From Nocardioides alpinus (GTDB lineage Bacteria > Actinomycetota > Actinomycetes > Propionibacteriales > Nocardioidaceae), in NCBI RefSeq assembly GCF_900112035.1, contig NZ_FOKC01000015.1, positions 1 through 64,000 of the forward strand: 64,000 bases of DNA, read 5' to 3'. Below are positions 53,767 to 62,406 of the stretch, piece after piece. The notes under the pieces are model-generated. The model ran no database searches. It worked only from the letters and a program-made list of their open reading frames with translations, and was not told where the DNA came from. The stretch's first letter is position 1. Each line of letters begins with the position of its first letter. A program made the translations under genes and the position numbers.

Positions 53767-54779
53767 GGCTGGAGGAGGACCTTGATCGCGCGACGCTCGT
53801 CCATCGCGCGGTAGCCCTCGGGGGACTCCGCCATCGGCAGGGTCAGGTCGAACACCTTCCCGGGGTCGATGGCCCCGGAGAGCACACGCTCGAGCAGGTC
53901 GGGCAGGTAGCGCCGCACTGGCGCCATGCCGCCGGCGAGGCCGACGTTCCTCTGGAACATCCGCCGCACCGGGAGCTCGACCCCGTGGGGGACGCCGACG
54001 AAGCCGACCGTGGCTCCCGGTCGGGCGATGGCGAAGGCGGTCTTCATCGACTCGTCGGTGCCGACGCACTCCAGCACGGCGTCGGCTCCGATGCCCTTGG
54101 TCAGCTCGGCGATGCGGGCGCCACCCTCCTTGCCCCGCTCGGCGACGATGTCCGTGGCGCCGAAGGCGCGGGCGATCGCCTGGCGTGGCTCGTGGCGCGA
54201 CATCGCGACGACCCGCTCGGCGCCGAGCTGGGCCGCGGCCAGCACGCCGCACAGGCCCACCGCACCGTCACCGATCACGACCGCGGTGCCGCCGGGCTTC
54301 ACGCCGGCGGCGACGGCCGCGTGCCAGCCGGTGGCCATCACGTCGGACAGTGTCAGGAGCGACGGGATCAAGGACGCGTCGGGCATCCCGTCGGTCTTGA
54401 CCAGGCTGCCGTCGGCCTGCGTCACCCGGGCGTACTCGCCCTGGCCGCTCGCGGTGAAGCCGAGGTTGTCGCAACCCGACTGCACGCCGGCAGCGCAGTG
54501 GGCGCACGTGTTGTCGCAGTGGCAGAACGGCACGATGACGAAGTCGCCCGGCGTGAAGTCCTTGACGGCCGACCCCACCTCCTCGACGACGCCCACGCAC
54601 TCGTGGCCGATCGTGGAGCCGCTGTCGATGTCGTTGGCGCCGCGGTAGGGCCACAGGTCGGAGCCGCAGATGCAGCCCGCGACGACCTTGATGATCGCGT
54701 CCGTGGGCTCCTCGATGACGGGGTCGGGAACCTCCTCGAAGCGGATGTCACCAGGGGCGTGGATCGTGGTTGCTCGCAT
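53763..54779 (-). CDS. Zinc-dependent alcohol dehydrogenase (MDR family)
   Basis: A 338-residue medium-chain dehydrogenase with catalytic-zinc residues in CICGSDLWPYRG and GHECVGVVEEVG, a structural-zinc cluster in CHCDNTCAHCAAGVQSGC, and a Rossmann motif GDGAVGLCGVLAA. It oxidises an alcohol or reduces an aldehyde with NAD(P). The substrate is not inferable. The start at 54779 faces the divergent HTH-MurA gene, whose operator lies in the 95-bp gap. Confidence 0.85.
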   Translation of the reverse strand: MRATTIHAPGDIRFEEVPDPVIEEPTDAIIKVVAGCICGSDLWPYRGANDIDSGSTIGHECVGVVEEVGSAVKDFTPGDFVIVPFCHCDNTCAHCAAGVQSGCDNLGFTASGQGEYARVTQADGSLVKTDGMPDASLIPSLLTLSDVMATGWHAAVAAGVKPGGTAVVIGDGAVGLCGVLAAAQLGAERVVAMSRHEPRQAIARAFGATDIVAERGKEGGARIAELTKGIGADAVLECVGTDESMKTAFAIARPGATVGFVGVPHGVELPVRRMFQRNVGLAGGMAPVRRYLPDLLERVLSGAIDPGKVFDLTLPMAESPEGYRAMDERRAIKVLLQP

Positions 54780-54844
54780 GGCGGCGATCCTGCCACGGGG
54801 CTCCCACCCCCTCTCCGCTCCGGGGGGTGCGTGGCGGAGTGGCC

Positions 54845-54864
54845 TTATCTCATATCTGAGATAA
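54845..54864. promoter_or_regulatory. Palindrome at the HTH-MurA start, likely autoregulatory operator
   Basis: TTATCTCA (54845-54852) and TGAGATAA (54857-54864) are exact 8-bp complements around TATC, ending nine bases before the ATG of a gene whose N terminus is an XRE-type helix-turn-helix. Its A/T-rich composition and spacing suggest the HTH binds here to control its own and possibly the divergent dehydrogenase gene. Confidence 0.6.
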
Positions 54865-54873
54865 AGTGTCGGC

Positions 54874-56397
54874 ATGGCTGACTACAAGGGTCGCATCGGC
54901 AACCTCATCCGCGACGCGCGCAAGCACCGCGGACTCACCCAGCACCAGCTCGCGGAGCTGCTCGGCACGAGCCAGAGTGCGATCAACCGCATCGAGAAAG
55001 GGCACCAGAACCTGTCCCTCGAGATGCTCGCCCGCATCGGCGCAGCGCTCGACTCCGAGATCGTCGCGCTCGGTGCCGGCCCCACGCACCTGCGCGTCGA
55101 CGGTCCCACCACGCTCTCGGGCTCGATCGACGTCAAGACGTCCAAGAACGCCGGTGTCGCGCTCCTGTGCGCCTCCCTGCTCAACAAGGGACGTACGACG
55201 CTGCGCAAGGTCGCGCGGATCGAGGAGGTCAACCGGCTGCTCGAGGTGCTCAACTCCCTCGGCGTGGCGACCCGCTGGATCGGTGACGACAACGACCTCG
55301 AGATCATCCCGCCCGCCGAGCTCAACCTCGCCGCCATCGACGAGGCGGCAGCGCGGCGTACGCGCTCGGTGATCATGTTCCTCGGCCCGCTGCTGCACCG
55401 CTACGACGAGTTCGACCTCCCCTACGCCGGTGGTTGCAACCTCGGCGAGCGCACGGTGGAGCCGCACATGTCGGCGCTGCGCCCCTTCGGTCTCGACGTC
55501 AAGGCGACCGACGGCAGCTACCACGCCAGCGTCAACCGGACCATCGAGCCCGTGCGCCCCATCGTGCTCACCGAGCGCGGCGACTCGGTCACCGAGAACG
55601 CGCTCATGGCCGCCGCGCTCCACCCCGGCACCACCGTGATCCGCAACGCCTCGTCCAACTACATGGTCCAGGACCTCTGCTTCTACCTCGAGAAGCTCGG
55701 CGTGCAGATCGAGGGCATCGGGACGACCACCCTGCGCATCACTGGCAGGACGTCCATCGACGTCGACGTCGACTACTCCCCCTCCGAGGACCCGATCGAG
55801 GCGATGTCGCTGCTCGCCGCGGCGATCGTGACGAAGTCCGAGATCACCATCCGCCGGGTGCCGATCGAGTTCCTCGAGCTCGAGCTCGCCATCCTCGAGG
55901 AGATGGGCTTCCGCTACGACCGGACCGAGGAGTACGTCGCCAACAACGGCATGACCCGGCTGGTGGACCTCACCACGCACCCCTCCGAGCTGCGGGCACC
56001 GCTCGACAAGATCCACCCGATGCCGTTCCCGGGCCTCAACATCGACAACCTGCCGTTCTTCGCGGTCATCGCGGCGGTGGCCGAGGGCCAGACGCTGCTG
56101 CACGACTGGGTGTACGAGAACCGCGCCATCTACCTCACCGAGCTCAACAAGCTCGGCGCCCAGGTCAAGCTGCTCGACCCGCACCGCGTGCTGATCGACG
56201 GACCGACCCACTTCTCCGGCGCGGAGATCGTCTGCCCGCCGGCGCTGCGCCCGGCCGTGGTCATCCTGCTGGCGATGCTGGCCTCGAAGGGCACGTCGGT
56301 GCTGCGCTCGACGTACGTCATCCACCGTGGCTACGAGGACCTCGCCGAGCGGCTCAACCAGCTCGGCGCCAACATCGAGACTTTTAGAGACATATAA
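54874..56397 (+). CDS. XRE helix-turn-helix fused to MurA-type enolpyruvyl transferase
   Basis: A 507-residue fusion. Residues 8-64 are an XRE-type helix-turn-helix (RKHRGLTQHQLAELLGTSQS, recognition helix in SAINRIEKGHQ). Residues about 72-507 are a full-length UDP-GlcNAc enolpyruvyl transferase (MurA) fold with Lys91-Asn92 (SIDVKTSKNAG) and the reactive Cys188 in YAGGCNLGERTVEPH. MurA uses PEP and UDP-GlcNAc in the first step of peptidoglycan synthesis; actinobacteria carry such HTH-bearing second copies. It lacks a strong ribosome binding site and has a palindrome 9 bases upstream, which points to autoregulation by the enzyme or its substrate. Confidence 0.85.
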   Translation: MADYKGRIGNLIRDARKHRGLTQHQLAELLGTSQSAINRIEKGHQNLSLEMLARIGAALDSEIVALGAGPTHLRVDGPTTLSGSIDVKTSKNAGVALLCASLLNKGRTTLRKVARIEEVNRLLEVLNSLGVATRWIGDDNDLEIIPPAELNLAAIDEAAARRTRSVIMFLGPLLHRYDEFDLPYAGGCNLGERTVEPHMSALRPFGLDVKATDGSYHASVNRTIEPVRPIVLTERGDSVTENALMAAALHPGTTVIRNASSNYMVQDLCFYLEKLGVQIEGIGTTTLRITGRTSIDVDVDYSPSEDPIEAMSLLAAAIVTKSEITIRRVPIEFLELELAILEEMGFRYDRTEEYVANNGMTRLVDLTTHPSELRAPLDKIHPMPFPGLNIDNLPFFAVIAAVAEGQTLLHDWVYENRAIYLTELNKLGAQVKLLDPHRVLIDGPTHFSGAEIVCPPALRPAVVILLAMLASKGTSVLRSTYVIHRGYEDLAERLNQLGANIETFRDI

Positions 56398-56398
56398 G

Positions 56399-56437
56399 AG
56401 CGAGCTCCGCTCGCGGTGTCCGCGGGCGGAGCTCGCT
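56399..56437. terminator. Bidirectional terminator hairpin
   Basis: AGCGAGCTCCGC (56399-56410) and GCGGAGCTCGCT (56426-56437) pair perfectly over 12 bp with a 15-base loop. It begins two bases after the HTH-MurA stop and reaches into the stop codon of the convergent minus-strand zinc-ribbon gene, so it can terminate both. Confidence 0.7.
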
Positions 56438-56696
56438 AGTTGAAGAGGGTTTCTACCCAGGCGCGGGAGACCTTGCTCGCGGACGGCGGGGCGGTCATGT
56501 CGGCGGTGATCCGCGGCATCGGGGCGGTGTGCTGGCCGGCGTTGCGGTGCCAGTCGGTCTCCGCCTCGATCAGCAGGCCCAGGTCGGCCCGCGCGAGGAA
56601 CACGCCGTGTCCTTCGGGGCACTGGCTGACCGTGGCCTGGCCGAGGCTCCGCTCGTCCATCTCGACGCCGCACTGCGGGCAGGTGATGCTCTCCAT
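56436..56696 (-). CDS. Small TFIIB-type zinc-ribbon protein
   Basis: An 86-residue protein with zinc ligands in CPQCGVEMDERSL and QCPEGHGVFLARADLGLLIE, the pattern of the zf-TFIIB family of small bacterial proteins. Its function is unknown. It is convergent with the HTH-MurA gene across a shared hairpin and 35 bases from the divergent glycerophosphodiesterase gene. Confidence 0.75.
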   Translation of the reverse strand: MESITCPQCGVEMDERSLGQATVSQCPEGHGVFLARADLGLLIEAETDWHRNAGQHTAPMPRITADMTAPPSASKVSRAWVETLFN

Positions 56697-56731
56697 CCCC
56701 TGAAGGTACTCCTCGCAGCCATACTTCTCCC

Positions 56732-57538
56732 GTGACCGCGCCGCGCTACCTGGACTCCCCCCGACCGCTCGCCTTCGCCCACCGGGGCGGTGCCTACCAT
56801 CCCGAGATCGAGGGCCTCGAGAACACGCTCGCCGCGTTCACCCACGCGGTGGACCTCGGCTACACCTACCTCGAGACCGACGTCCACGTGACCCGCGACG
56901 GGGTGCTGCTCGCCTTCCACGACACCGTCCTCGACCGGGTCACCGACCGCACCGGGAGCATCGCGGACTCGACGTACGCCGAGGTGCAGCACGCCCTGAT
57001 CGGTGGGGCCGAGCCCGTGCCCACCCTGGCCGCGCTCTTCGATGCGTTCCCTCAAGCCCGGTTCAACATCGACCTCAAGTCGGAGGGGTCGGTCGAGGCG
57101 CTGGCCGCCTTCATCGAGGAGCGCGAGGCGTGGGACCGGGTGCTGATCGGGTCGTTCTCGGCACGGCGGATGGAGGCGTTCCGTCGGCGCACGCAGGGCC
57201 GGGTCGCGACGTCGGCCCACCCGCTCGAGGTGGTGGCGTTCGTCCTCTCCCCCAGCGGACGCCTCGCGCGCCTGCTGACGCGGGGACGACCGGTCGCGCT
57301 GCAGATCCCCCACCGGCAGGGCCCGTTGACGGTGGCCTCCGGCTGGCTCGTACGCCGTGCGCACGCGGCCGGCATCCAGGTGCATGTCTGGACCATCGAC
57401 GACCCGATCGAGATGAACACCCTCCTGGACCGTGGTGTTGACGGCATCATGACCGATCGCACGGACATACTCAGGGACGTGCTCCGCGCCCGCGGACAGT
57501 GGCACGGCATCGAGCCGGCTCCGGAAGGTGACTCATGA
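56732..57538 (+). CDS. Glycerophosphodiester phosphodiesterase
   Basis: A 268-residue TIM-barrel GDPD. LAFAHRGGAYHPEIEGLENT then LETDVHVTRDGVLLAFHD hold the catalytic His pair and metal-binding Glu/Asp. It cleaves glycerophosphodiesters to glycerol 3-phosphate and an alcohol. No signal peptide is visible at the GTG start, so it is likely cytoplasmic. It overlaps the transporter gene by ATGA (57535-57538). Confidence 0.85.
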   Translation: MTAPRYLDSPRPLAFAHRGGAYHPEIEGLENTLAAFTHAVDLGYTYLETDVHVTRDGVLLAFHDTVLDRVTDRTGSIADSTYAEVQHALIGGAEPVPTLAALFDAFPQARFNIDLKSEGSVEALAAFIEEREAWDRVLIGSFSARRMEAFRRRTQGRVATSAHPLEVVAFVLSPSGRLARLLTRGRPVALQIPHRQGPLTVASGWLVRRAHAAGIQVHVWTIDDPIEMNTLLDRGVDGIMTDRTDILRDVLRARGQWHGIEPAPEGDS

Positions 57539-58896
57539 GCGACGTGACCAGCGAGATCGCCAACCTCAGGCCGCTGGCCCAGGCGGAGGAGCAGAAGGCC
57601 TGGTACTGGTACGACTGGGCCAACAGCGCCTACACGACCACCATCGGCACGGTCTTCTTCGGCCCGTACTTCATCAACCTCGCCGAGAACGCGGTCGGTG
57701 GCGAGGACGGCCGCTTCGAGGTCGGTTCCTTCTCGCTCCCGCCCGACTCGCTGTTCTTCTGGTTGATCACCGTCTCCACGATCCTGTCCGCGCTGGTGCT
57801 CCCCCCGCTGGGGGCGTACGCCGACCGGGTGGCCAACAAGAAGCGGTTGCTGGCCACGCTCGCGTGGGCCGGCTCCTTCTTCGCGGCGCTGATCTTCTTC
57901 GCCACCGGCGACAACTGGCTGCTGGCCGCGGTCGGCATCGTCTTCGGCAACCTGTTCTTCGGCGCGGCCGGCGTGGTCAACGACTCGATCCTCCCGCTGA
58001 TCTCCGACGAGTCCGACCGCGACCGCGTCTCGTCGCGCGGCTGGGCGTTCGGCTACCTCGGTGGCGGCCTCCTGCTGGTCCTCAACCTGGGCGTCTACCT
58101 CGGGCACGAGGCGATCGGGCTCGACGAGGGGCTCGCGGCGCGGCTCTGCATGCTGTCCGCGGCCGCGTGGTGGGCCGGGTTCACCCTCATCCCGTTCTTC
58201 CGGCTCAGCGACCACCCGCCCGTCGACGTCGAGCAGGTCGAGGGCAGCGCGATCCGCCGCAGCTTCGGCCAGCTCGCCGCCACGCTCCGCGACATGCGCA
58301 ACTACCCGATGGCGCTCACCTTCCTGCTCGCCTACCTGTTCTTCAACGACGGCATCCAGACCGTGATCGCGTCCGCCTCGGTCTTCGGCGCGGAGGAGCT
58401 CGGGCACTCGCAGACGGTCCTGATCGCGACGATCCTGATGGTGCAGTTCGTGGCCTTCGGTGGTGCGCTGTTCTTCGGCCGGCTCGCCGGCCGCCTCGGG
58501 GCCAAGCGCACGATCCTGATCGGGCTCGGCATCTGGATGGTCATCGTGACCGTCGCGCTGTGGCTGCCGGCCGGCAACGTGCCGCTCTTCCTGACCCTCG
58601 GCGCCGCGATCGGCATCGTGCTCGGCGGCACCCAGGCCCTGGCACGCTCCTACTTCTCGCTGCTCATCCCCCGCGGCAAGGAGGCTGAGTACTTCAGCTT
58701 CTACCACGCCATGGACCGCGGGACGTCCTGGTTCGGCACCGCCACGTTCGGCATCGTCCTCGCCGTCACCGACTCCTACCGACCGGCGATCTTCGCTCTC
58801 ATCGCCTTCTTCCTCATCGGTGGCCTGCTGCTGACAAGGGTCGACACCGAGCGCGGCATCCGCGAGGCCGGCAACGACCTGCCGGCCGTCATCTGA
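57535..58896 (+). CDS. MFS transporter (Atg22/UMF1-like)
   Basis: A 453-residue membrane protein with about 12 transmembrane segments and the UMF1-type start KAWYWYDWANSAYTTTIGTV. Such transporters in bacteria have unknown substrates; coupling to a glycerophosphodiesterase gene suggests uptake or export of glycerol-3-phosphate-related or other small molecules, which is inference. It ends 258 bases before rbpA. Confidence 0.8.
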   Translation: MSDVTSEIANLRPLAQAEEQKAWYWYDWANSAYTTTIGTVFFGPYFINLAENAVGGEDGRFEVGSFSLPPDSLFFWLITVSTILSALVLPPLGAYADRVANKKRLLATLAWAGSFFAALIFFATGDNWLLAAVGIVFGNLFFGAAGVVNDSILPLISDESDRDRVSSRGWAFGYLGGGLLLVLNLGVYLGHEAIGLDEGLAARLCMLSAAAWWAGFTLIPFFRLSDHPPVDVEQVEGSAIRRSFGQLAATLRDMRNYPMALTFLLAYLFFNDGIQTVIASASVFGAEELGHSQTVLIATILMVQFVAFGGALFFGRLAGRLGAKRTILIGLGIWMVIVTVALWLPAGNVPLFLTLGAAIGIVLGGTQALARSYFSLLIPRGKEAEYFSFYHAMDRGTSWFGTATFGIVLAVTDSYRPAIFALIAFFLIGGLLLTRVDTERGIREAGNDLPAVI

Positions 58897-58992
58897 GCCG
58901 GATCGTCGTGTCGGAGGTCACCAGATCGGGCCTCCACCCCTCGGGGTGAAGTTCGTCTCGCCTGAGCGTGGCCCGTGCCACGGTGAATCCGC

Positions 58993-59019
58993 GGAATGTG
59001 GGCGTCCCCGCTACGGTTG
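58993..59019 (+). promoter_or_regulatory. SigR-type promoter of rbpA
   Basis: GGAAT (58993-58997) is followed after exactly 18 bases by GTTG (59016-59019). This matches the Streptomyces SigR (thiol-oxidative stress) consensus GGGAAT-N18-GTT. rbpA is a known SigR target in Streptomyces. The predicted leader is about 130 bases. Confidence 0.65.
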
Positions 59020-59153
59020 AAGATCACAGGAGGCGAGCCGCGTCGTCACGAGCGGCGCAGCGACCGGCGTCACGTTTTCCGGTCCGGCTCGTTTCACCTT
59101 TACCCGGTACACAAACACAACGGGGTCAGCAAACCCTACTGGAGGTGGGCACG

Positions 59154-59534
59154 GTGGCGGAGCGCACACTGCGTGGCGCGAGGCTCGGCGGCCAGAGTTT
59201 CGAGGACGAGCGCGGCATTGAGTTCGCAGCTCGTCAGCAGGTCGGATATCTGTGCAAGCAAGGTCATGACTTCGAGGTCACGATGTCGGTCGAGGCCGAC
59301 ATCCCGGCCAAGTGGGAGTGCCCGCGCTGCGGAGCCGAGGCGCTCAGCACAGCAGGCATCCTGCCCGAGGAGAAGGTCGAGAAGCCCGCTCGCACGCACT
59401 GGGACATGCTCCTGGAGCGTCGCTCGGAGAAGGAGCTCGAGGACATCCTCAAGGAGCGCCTCGAGCTGCTGCGCGGCGGCGAGATCGGCCCGGCGCACCT
59501 GCACCGCGCCAACAAGAAGAAGCGCGTCTCCTGA
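59154..59534 (+). CDS. rbpA: RNA polymerase-binding protein RbpA
   Basis: A 126-residue RbpA. The N terminus ERTLRGARLGGQSFEDERG, the zinc-binding core CKQGHDF and CPRCGAEAL, and the C-terminal sigma-interacting RRSEKELEDILKERLELLR are all conserved. It stabilises RNA polymerase with the principal sigma factor and aids promoter opening, and confers rifampicin tolerance in Streptomyces. The GTG has a strong GGAGGT site seven bases upstream. It is convergent with fxsA. Confidence 0.95.
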   Translation: MAERTLRGARLGGQSFEDERGIEFAARQQVGYLCKQGHDFEVTMSVEADIPAKWECPRCGAEALSTAGILPEEKVEKPARTHWDMLLERRSEKELEDILKERLELLRGGEIGPAHLHRANKKKRVS

Positions 59535-59558
59535 CAGCCGTCAGCTGACGACCTCGAC

Positions 59559-60125
59559 TCAGTCGACGACGTCGCCCCGGACGATCGGGCCCTCGGGCCC
59601 GGGTCCGGGGCGATCGGCATTTCCGGCACCGAAGCCAGCGTCGAAACCCGGGCCGAACCCGGTGCCGAACCCGGTGCCGAAGCCACTCCCCGCACCGAAC
59701 TCGGGTACGGCGACCAGCCGACGCTCGACGACCCTGGTCAGCAGCCGGCGGGCCATGGGCCGGGTGAACGGCAGGATCAGGAGGATCCCCGCGATGTCGA
59801 GGACGAACCCGGGGCTGAGCATGAGGGTGCCGCCGATGAGGATCAGCGCGGCGTCGGCGAGCTCGCGTGCCGGCATCTTGCCGCCCTGCAGGGCCTGACG
59901 CAGCGCCTGCCAGGCGCGTCCGCCCTCACGCTTGATCAGCCACGCCCCGATCATGCTGTCCAGGACGAGCAGCGCGATGGTCCACCAGGGGCCCACGAGC
60001 TGGCCGACCTGCAGGATCGCCCAGATCTCGACGAGGGGCACCAGCACGAAGGCCGCAGCCAGCACCGGGCGCACCCACCTGCGCCGACGAGACGGCGTAC
60101 GTCGTGGTGCGGCGGGCTGGCTCAC
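59559..60125 (-). CDS. fxsA: FxsA-family membrane protein with Gly-Phe repeat tail
   Basis: A 188-residue protein with an FxsA membrane domain (about residues 18-130; VLVPLVEIWAILQVGQLVGP, then LSPGFVLDIAGILLILPFTR) and a C-terminal low-complexity tail of GFG-type repeats (GTGFGTGFGPGFDAGFGAG). FxsA of E. coli counters F-plasmid exclusion of phage T7; the actinobacterial role is unknown. GTG 60125 overlaps the ppm1 stop by four bases. Last gene of the lnt-ppm1-fxsA unit. Confidence 0.8.
   Translation of the reverse strand: MSQPAAPRRTPSRRRRWVRPVLAAAFVLVPLVEIWAILQVGQLVGPWWTIALLVLDSMIGAWLIKREGGRAWQALRQALQGGKMPARELADAALILIGGTLMLSPGFVLDIAGILLILPFTRPMARRLLTRVVERRLVAVPEFGAGSGFGTGFGTGFGPGFDAGFGAGNADRPGPGPEGPIVRGDVVD
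59628..59697. repeat. Tandem Gly-Phe codon repeats in fxsA
   Basis: Near-identical 12-base units (GCCGAACCCGGT on the plus strand) encode the Gly-Phe-Gly-Thr repeats at the C terminus of FxsA. Copy number may vary between strains by slippage. Confidence 0.6.
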
Positions 60126-60874
60126 GTCGTGCTCCGGCTCCTGCGCAGCCTCGCGCGGCGCTCGGCCAGTCCCCACCGGGTGATCAGCTTCAGCGACTCG
60201 CTCGCCACCTGGCCGCTCATCTTGGAGTCGCCCCGCTCACGCTCGATGAACTCGATGGGCACCTCGGTGATGCGCAGGCCACGGGTGAGCGTGCGGTAGG
60301 CGAGGTCGGTCTGGAACACGTATCCAGTAGACAGCACCGCGCCAAGGTCGATCGCCTCGAGCGTGGTGCGGCGGAAGAGCCGGAAGCCGGCGGTGGCGTC
60401 CTTGACGTTGATGCCGAGGAGCAGCCGCACGTAGAGGTTGCCGCCGCGTGAGAGGAGCAGGCGCTGCACGGGCCAGTTGACTACCGAGCCGCCGGGCACG
60501 TAGCGCGAGCCGATGACGAGGTCCGCGGTGTGCAGGGCGTCGATCAGCCGCTGCAGCTGCTCGGGCTGGTGCGAGCCGTCGGCGTCCATCTCGCCGATGA
60601 CGTCGTAGTCCGCGGCCAGCGCCACCGCGAAGCCGTTGAGGTAGGCCGCTCCGAGGCCGGCCTTCTCGGTGCGGTGCACGACCGAGACCGCGTCGTCCTC
60701 GGCTGCGAGCTTGTCGGCGATGTCGCCGGTGCCGTCAGGGCTGTTGTCGTCGACGACCATCACGTCGACGCCGGGCTGGGCGGCGCGGAGGCGTCCGACG
60801 ATCCACTCGAGGTTCTCGGACTCGTTGTAGGTCGGGATGACCATCACGCACCGTCCGAGGCCTTCGACACTCAC
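60122..60874 (-). CDS. ppm1: Polyprenol monophosphomannose synthase
   Basis: A 250-residue GT2 enzyme of the dolichol-phosphate-mannose synthase type, with VMVVDDNSPDGTGDIADKLA and EMDADGSHQPEQL, the latter holding the metal-binding DxD. It makes polyprenyl-phosphate mannose, the lipid-linked mannose donor for lipoglycans and protein O-mannosylation. The GTG start overlaps the lnt stop by four bases. In M. tuberculosis the two domains are one protein; here they are separate overlapping genes. Confidence 0.85.
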   Translation of the reverse strand: MSVEGLGRCVMVIPTYNESENLEWIVGRLRAAQPGVDVMVVDDNSPDGTGDIADKLAAEDDAVSVVHRTEKAGLGAAYLNGFAVALAADYDVIGEMDADGSHQPEQLQRLIDALHTADLVIGSRYVPGGSVVNWPVQRLLLSRGGNLYVRLLLGINVKDATAGFRLFRRTTLEAIDLGAVLSTGYVFQTDLAYRTLTRGLRITEVPIEFIERERGDSKMSGQVASESLKLITRWGLAERRARLRRSRSTT

Positions 60875-62406
60875 GCGTTGCTCCCTTGCTCGACCGGTCC
60901 CCCGACGGTGCGGTCGCCCCGTCGGCGACGACGATAGGTGACGAGGACCCACCCCGTGTGCAGGACCAGGAAGACGAGGGCGAGCCGGGCCGGCCACACG
61001 CCCAGCCGCACGGCAGGGGTGATGGTCGTGCTGAGCCCGACGGTCTCCACGAGCACCTCCTGACCACGCGCGGGCACCGAGGCGACGACCTGGCCGTCGG
61101 GGCTCACGACACCGGAGATGCCGTTGATGGCGGCCACGACGACCCAGCGGCCGGTCTCCTGTGCGCGCAGGCGGCTGATCTCGAACTGCTGGGCCAGCTG
61201 CCCGGTCCGGCTGAACATCGCGTTGCTGGTCTGGACGGTCACCAGCTGCGCACCCCGGGCGACCTGGCCGCCGATCCCCTCGTCGTAGGCGACGTCGAAG
61301 CAGATCGCGTCGGCCACGAGCAGGTCGCCGACGCGCAGCGGCTCGAGGCTGGTGCCCCTGACCATGTCGCGCGGCACCATGCGCAGCTTGCCGTAGCTCT
61401 CGGGGATCAGGCTCCCGCGGAACGGGATGTACTCGCCGTAGGGCACCGGGTGCCGCTTGGTGTAGCGATCCCCGCTGCCGAGACCGGGGCGGAAGACGAT
61501 GCCCTGGTTGAGGACCTGCCCGTCGTCCAGCGGGTCGTTGGCCATGCCACCGACGATGACCGGTACGCCGATGGCATCCGTGGCTGCGACGATCCCGGCG
61601 TTGACCTCCGCATCGGTGAAGGGGTCCACGGCCGTGGAGTTCTCGGGCCACACCACGAAGTCGGGTTGCACCTCGTCCCCTGCGGCGACCGCGTCGGCGA
61701 GCTCCTGGGTGAGCCGTACGTGGTTGGCCGTCACCTCGCGGTTGACGGCGACGACGTCGAGGCCGGTGCCGGGCACGTCGCCCTGGACCGCGGCGACCGT
61801 CGTCGTACCGCTCTCCTCGACCTCGAACGGCACCAGGAGCGGCGCGACGGTGACGACGGCGAGCCCGGCCACGACGGCGTACGTGGTGCGATCCGCGGTG
61901 CGGACGTGGAGCAGGAGCCACGCGAGCGTGGTCCCGGTGAGGGCCACCAGGAAGCTGACCCCGGTCATCCCGATCCACGGGAGCGCGTCGGCCCACGGCG
62001 TGTCCGCGGTGGCGTAGACGAGCCGGCCGAACGGCATGCCGCTGAAGGGGAAGCCGCTGCGCCAGGTCTCGATCCCGACCCACCACAGCGCAGCCCAGAC
62101 GGGCCAGGCACGCAGGCGCAGGCTCCAGGCGAGCCCGAGGCCCAGAGGCACGAAGAACGACGCCTCCAGGGCGCACATCGCGATCCACGCGTCGGTGCCG
62201 ACCGCCCTCATCCAGACCATGACGGCATAGGTGAAGGTGATGCCGTAGAGCAGCGTCGGGATCCAGGCCAGGCCGGGACGCAGGCCGCGGACCGCGAAGA
62301 CCAGGGCGGCGATCGCCGGGGGCATCAGCCAGGACAGTCCGACCGGCTCGAAGGCGGCTGCCAGGGCGAGACCGCCCGCGAGGGCGAGGAGGCAGCGGAG
62401 CAGCAC
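60871..62406 (-). CDS. lnt: Apolipoprotein N-acyltransferase
   Basis: A 511-residue protein with seven or eight membrane segments and a nitrilase-type catalytic domain (about residues 205-480). Catalytic residues are Glu in VVWPENS, Lys in YTKRHPVPYGEYIP and Cys in ADAICFDVAYDEG, the E-K-C triad. It adds a third acyl chain to lipoproteins. GTG 62406 opens the first membrane helix; the frame stays open upstream, so the start is not certain. First gene of the lnt-ppm1-fxsA operon. Confidence 0.8.
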   Translation of the reverse strand: MLLRCLLALAGGLALAAAFEPVGLSWLMPPAIAALVFAVRGLRPGLAWIPTLLYGITFTYAVMVWMRAVGTDAWIAMCALEASFFVPLGLGLAWSLRLRAWPVWAALWWVGIETWRSGFPFSGMPFGRLVYATADTPWADALPWIGMTGVSFLVALTGTTLAWLLLHVRTADRTTYAVVAGLAVVTVAPLLVPFEVEESGTTTVAAVQGDVPGTGLDVVAVNREVTANHVRLTQELADAVAAGDEVQPDFVVWPENSTAVDPFTDAEVNAGIVAATDAIGVPVIVGGMANDPLDDGQVLNQGIVFRPGLGSGDRYTKRHPVPYGEYIPFRGSLIPESYGKLRMVPRDMVRGTSLEPLRVGDLLVADAICFDVAYDEGIGGQVARGAQLVTVQTSNAMFSRTGQLAQQFEISRLRAQETGRWVVVAAINGISGVVSPDGQVVASVPARGQEVLVETVGLSTTITPAVRLGVWPARLALVFLVLHTGWVLVTYRRRRRGDRTVGGPVEQGSNA

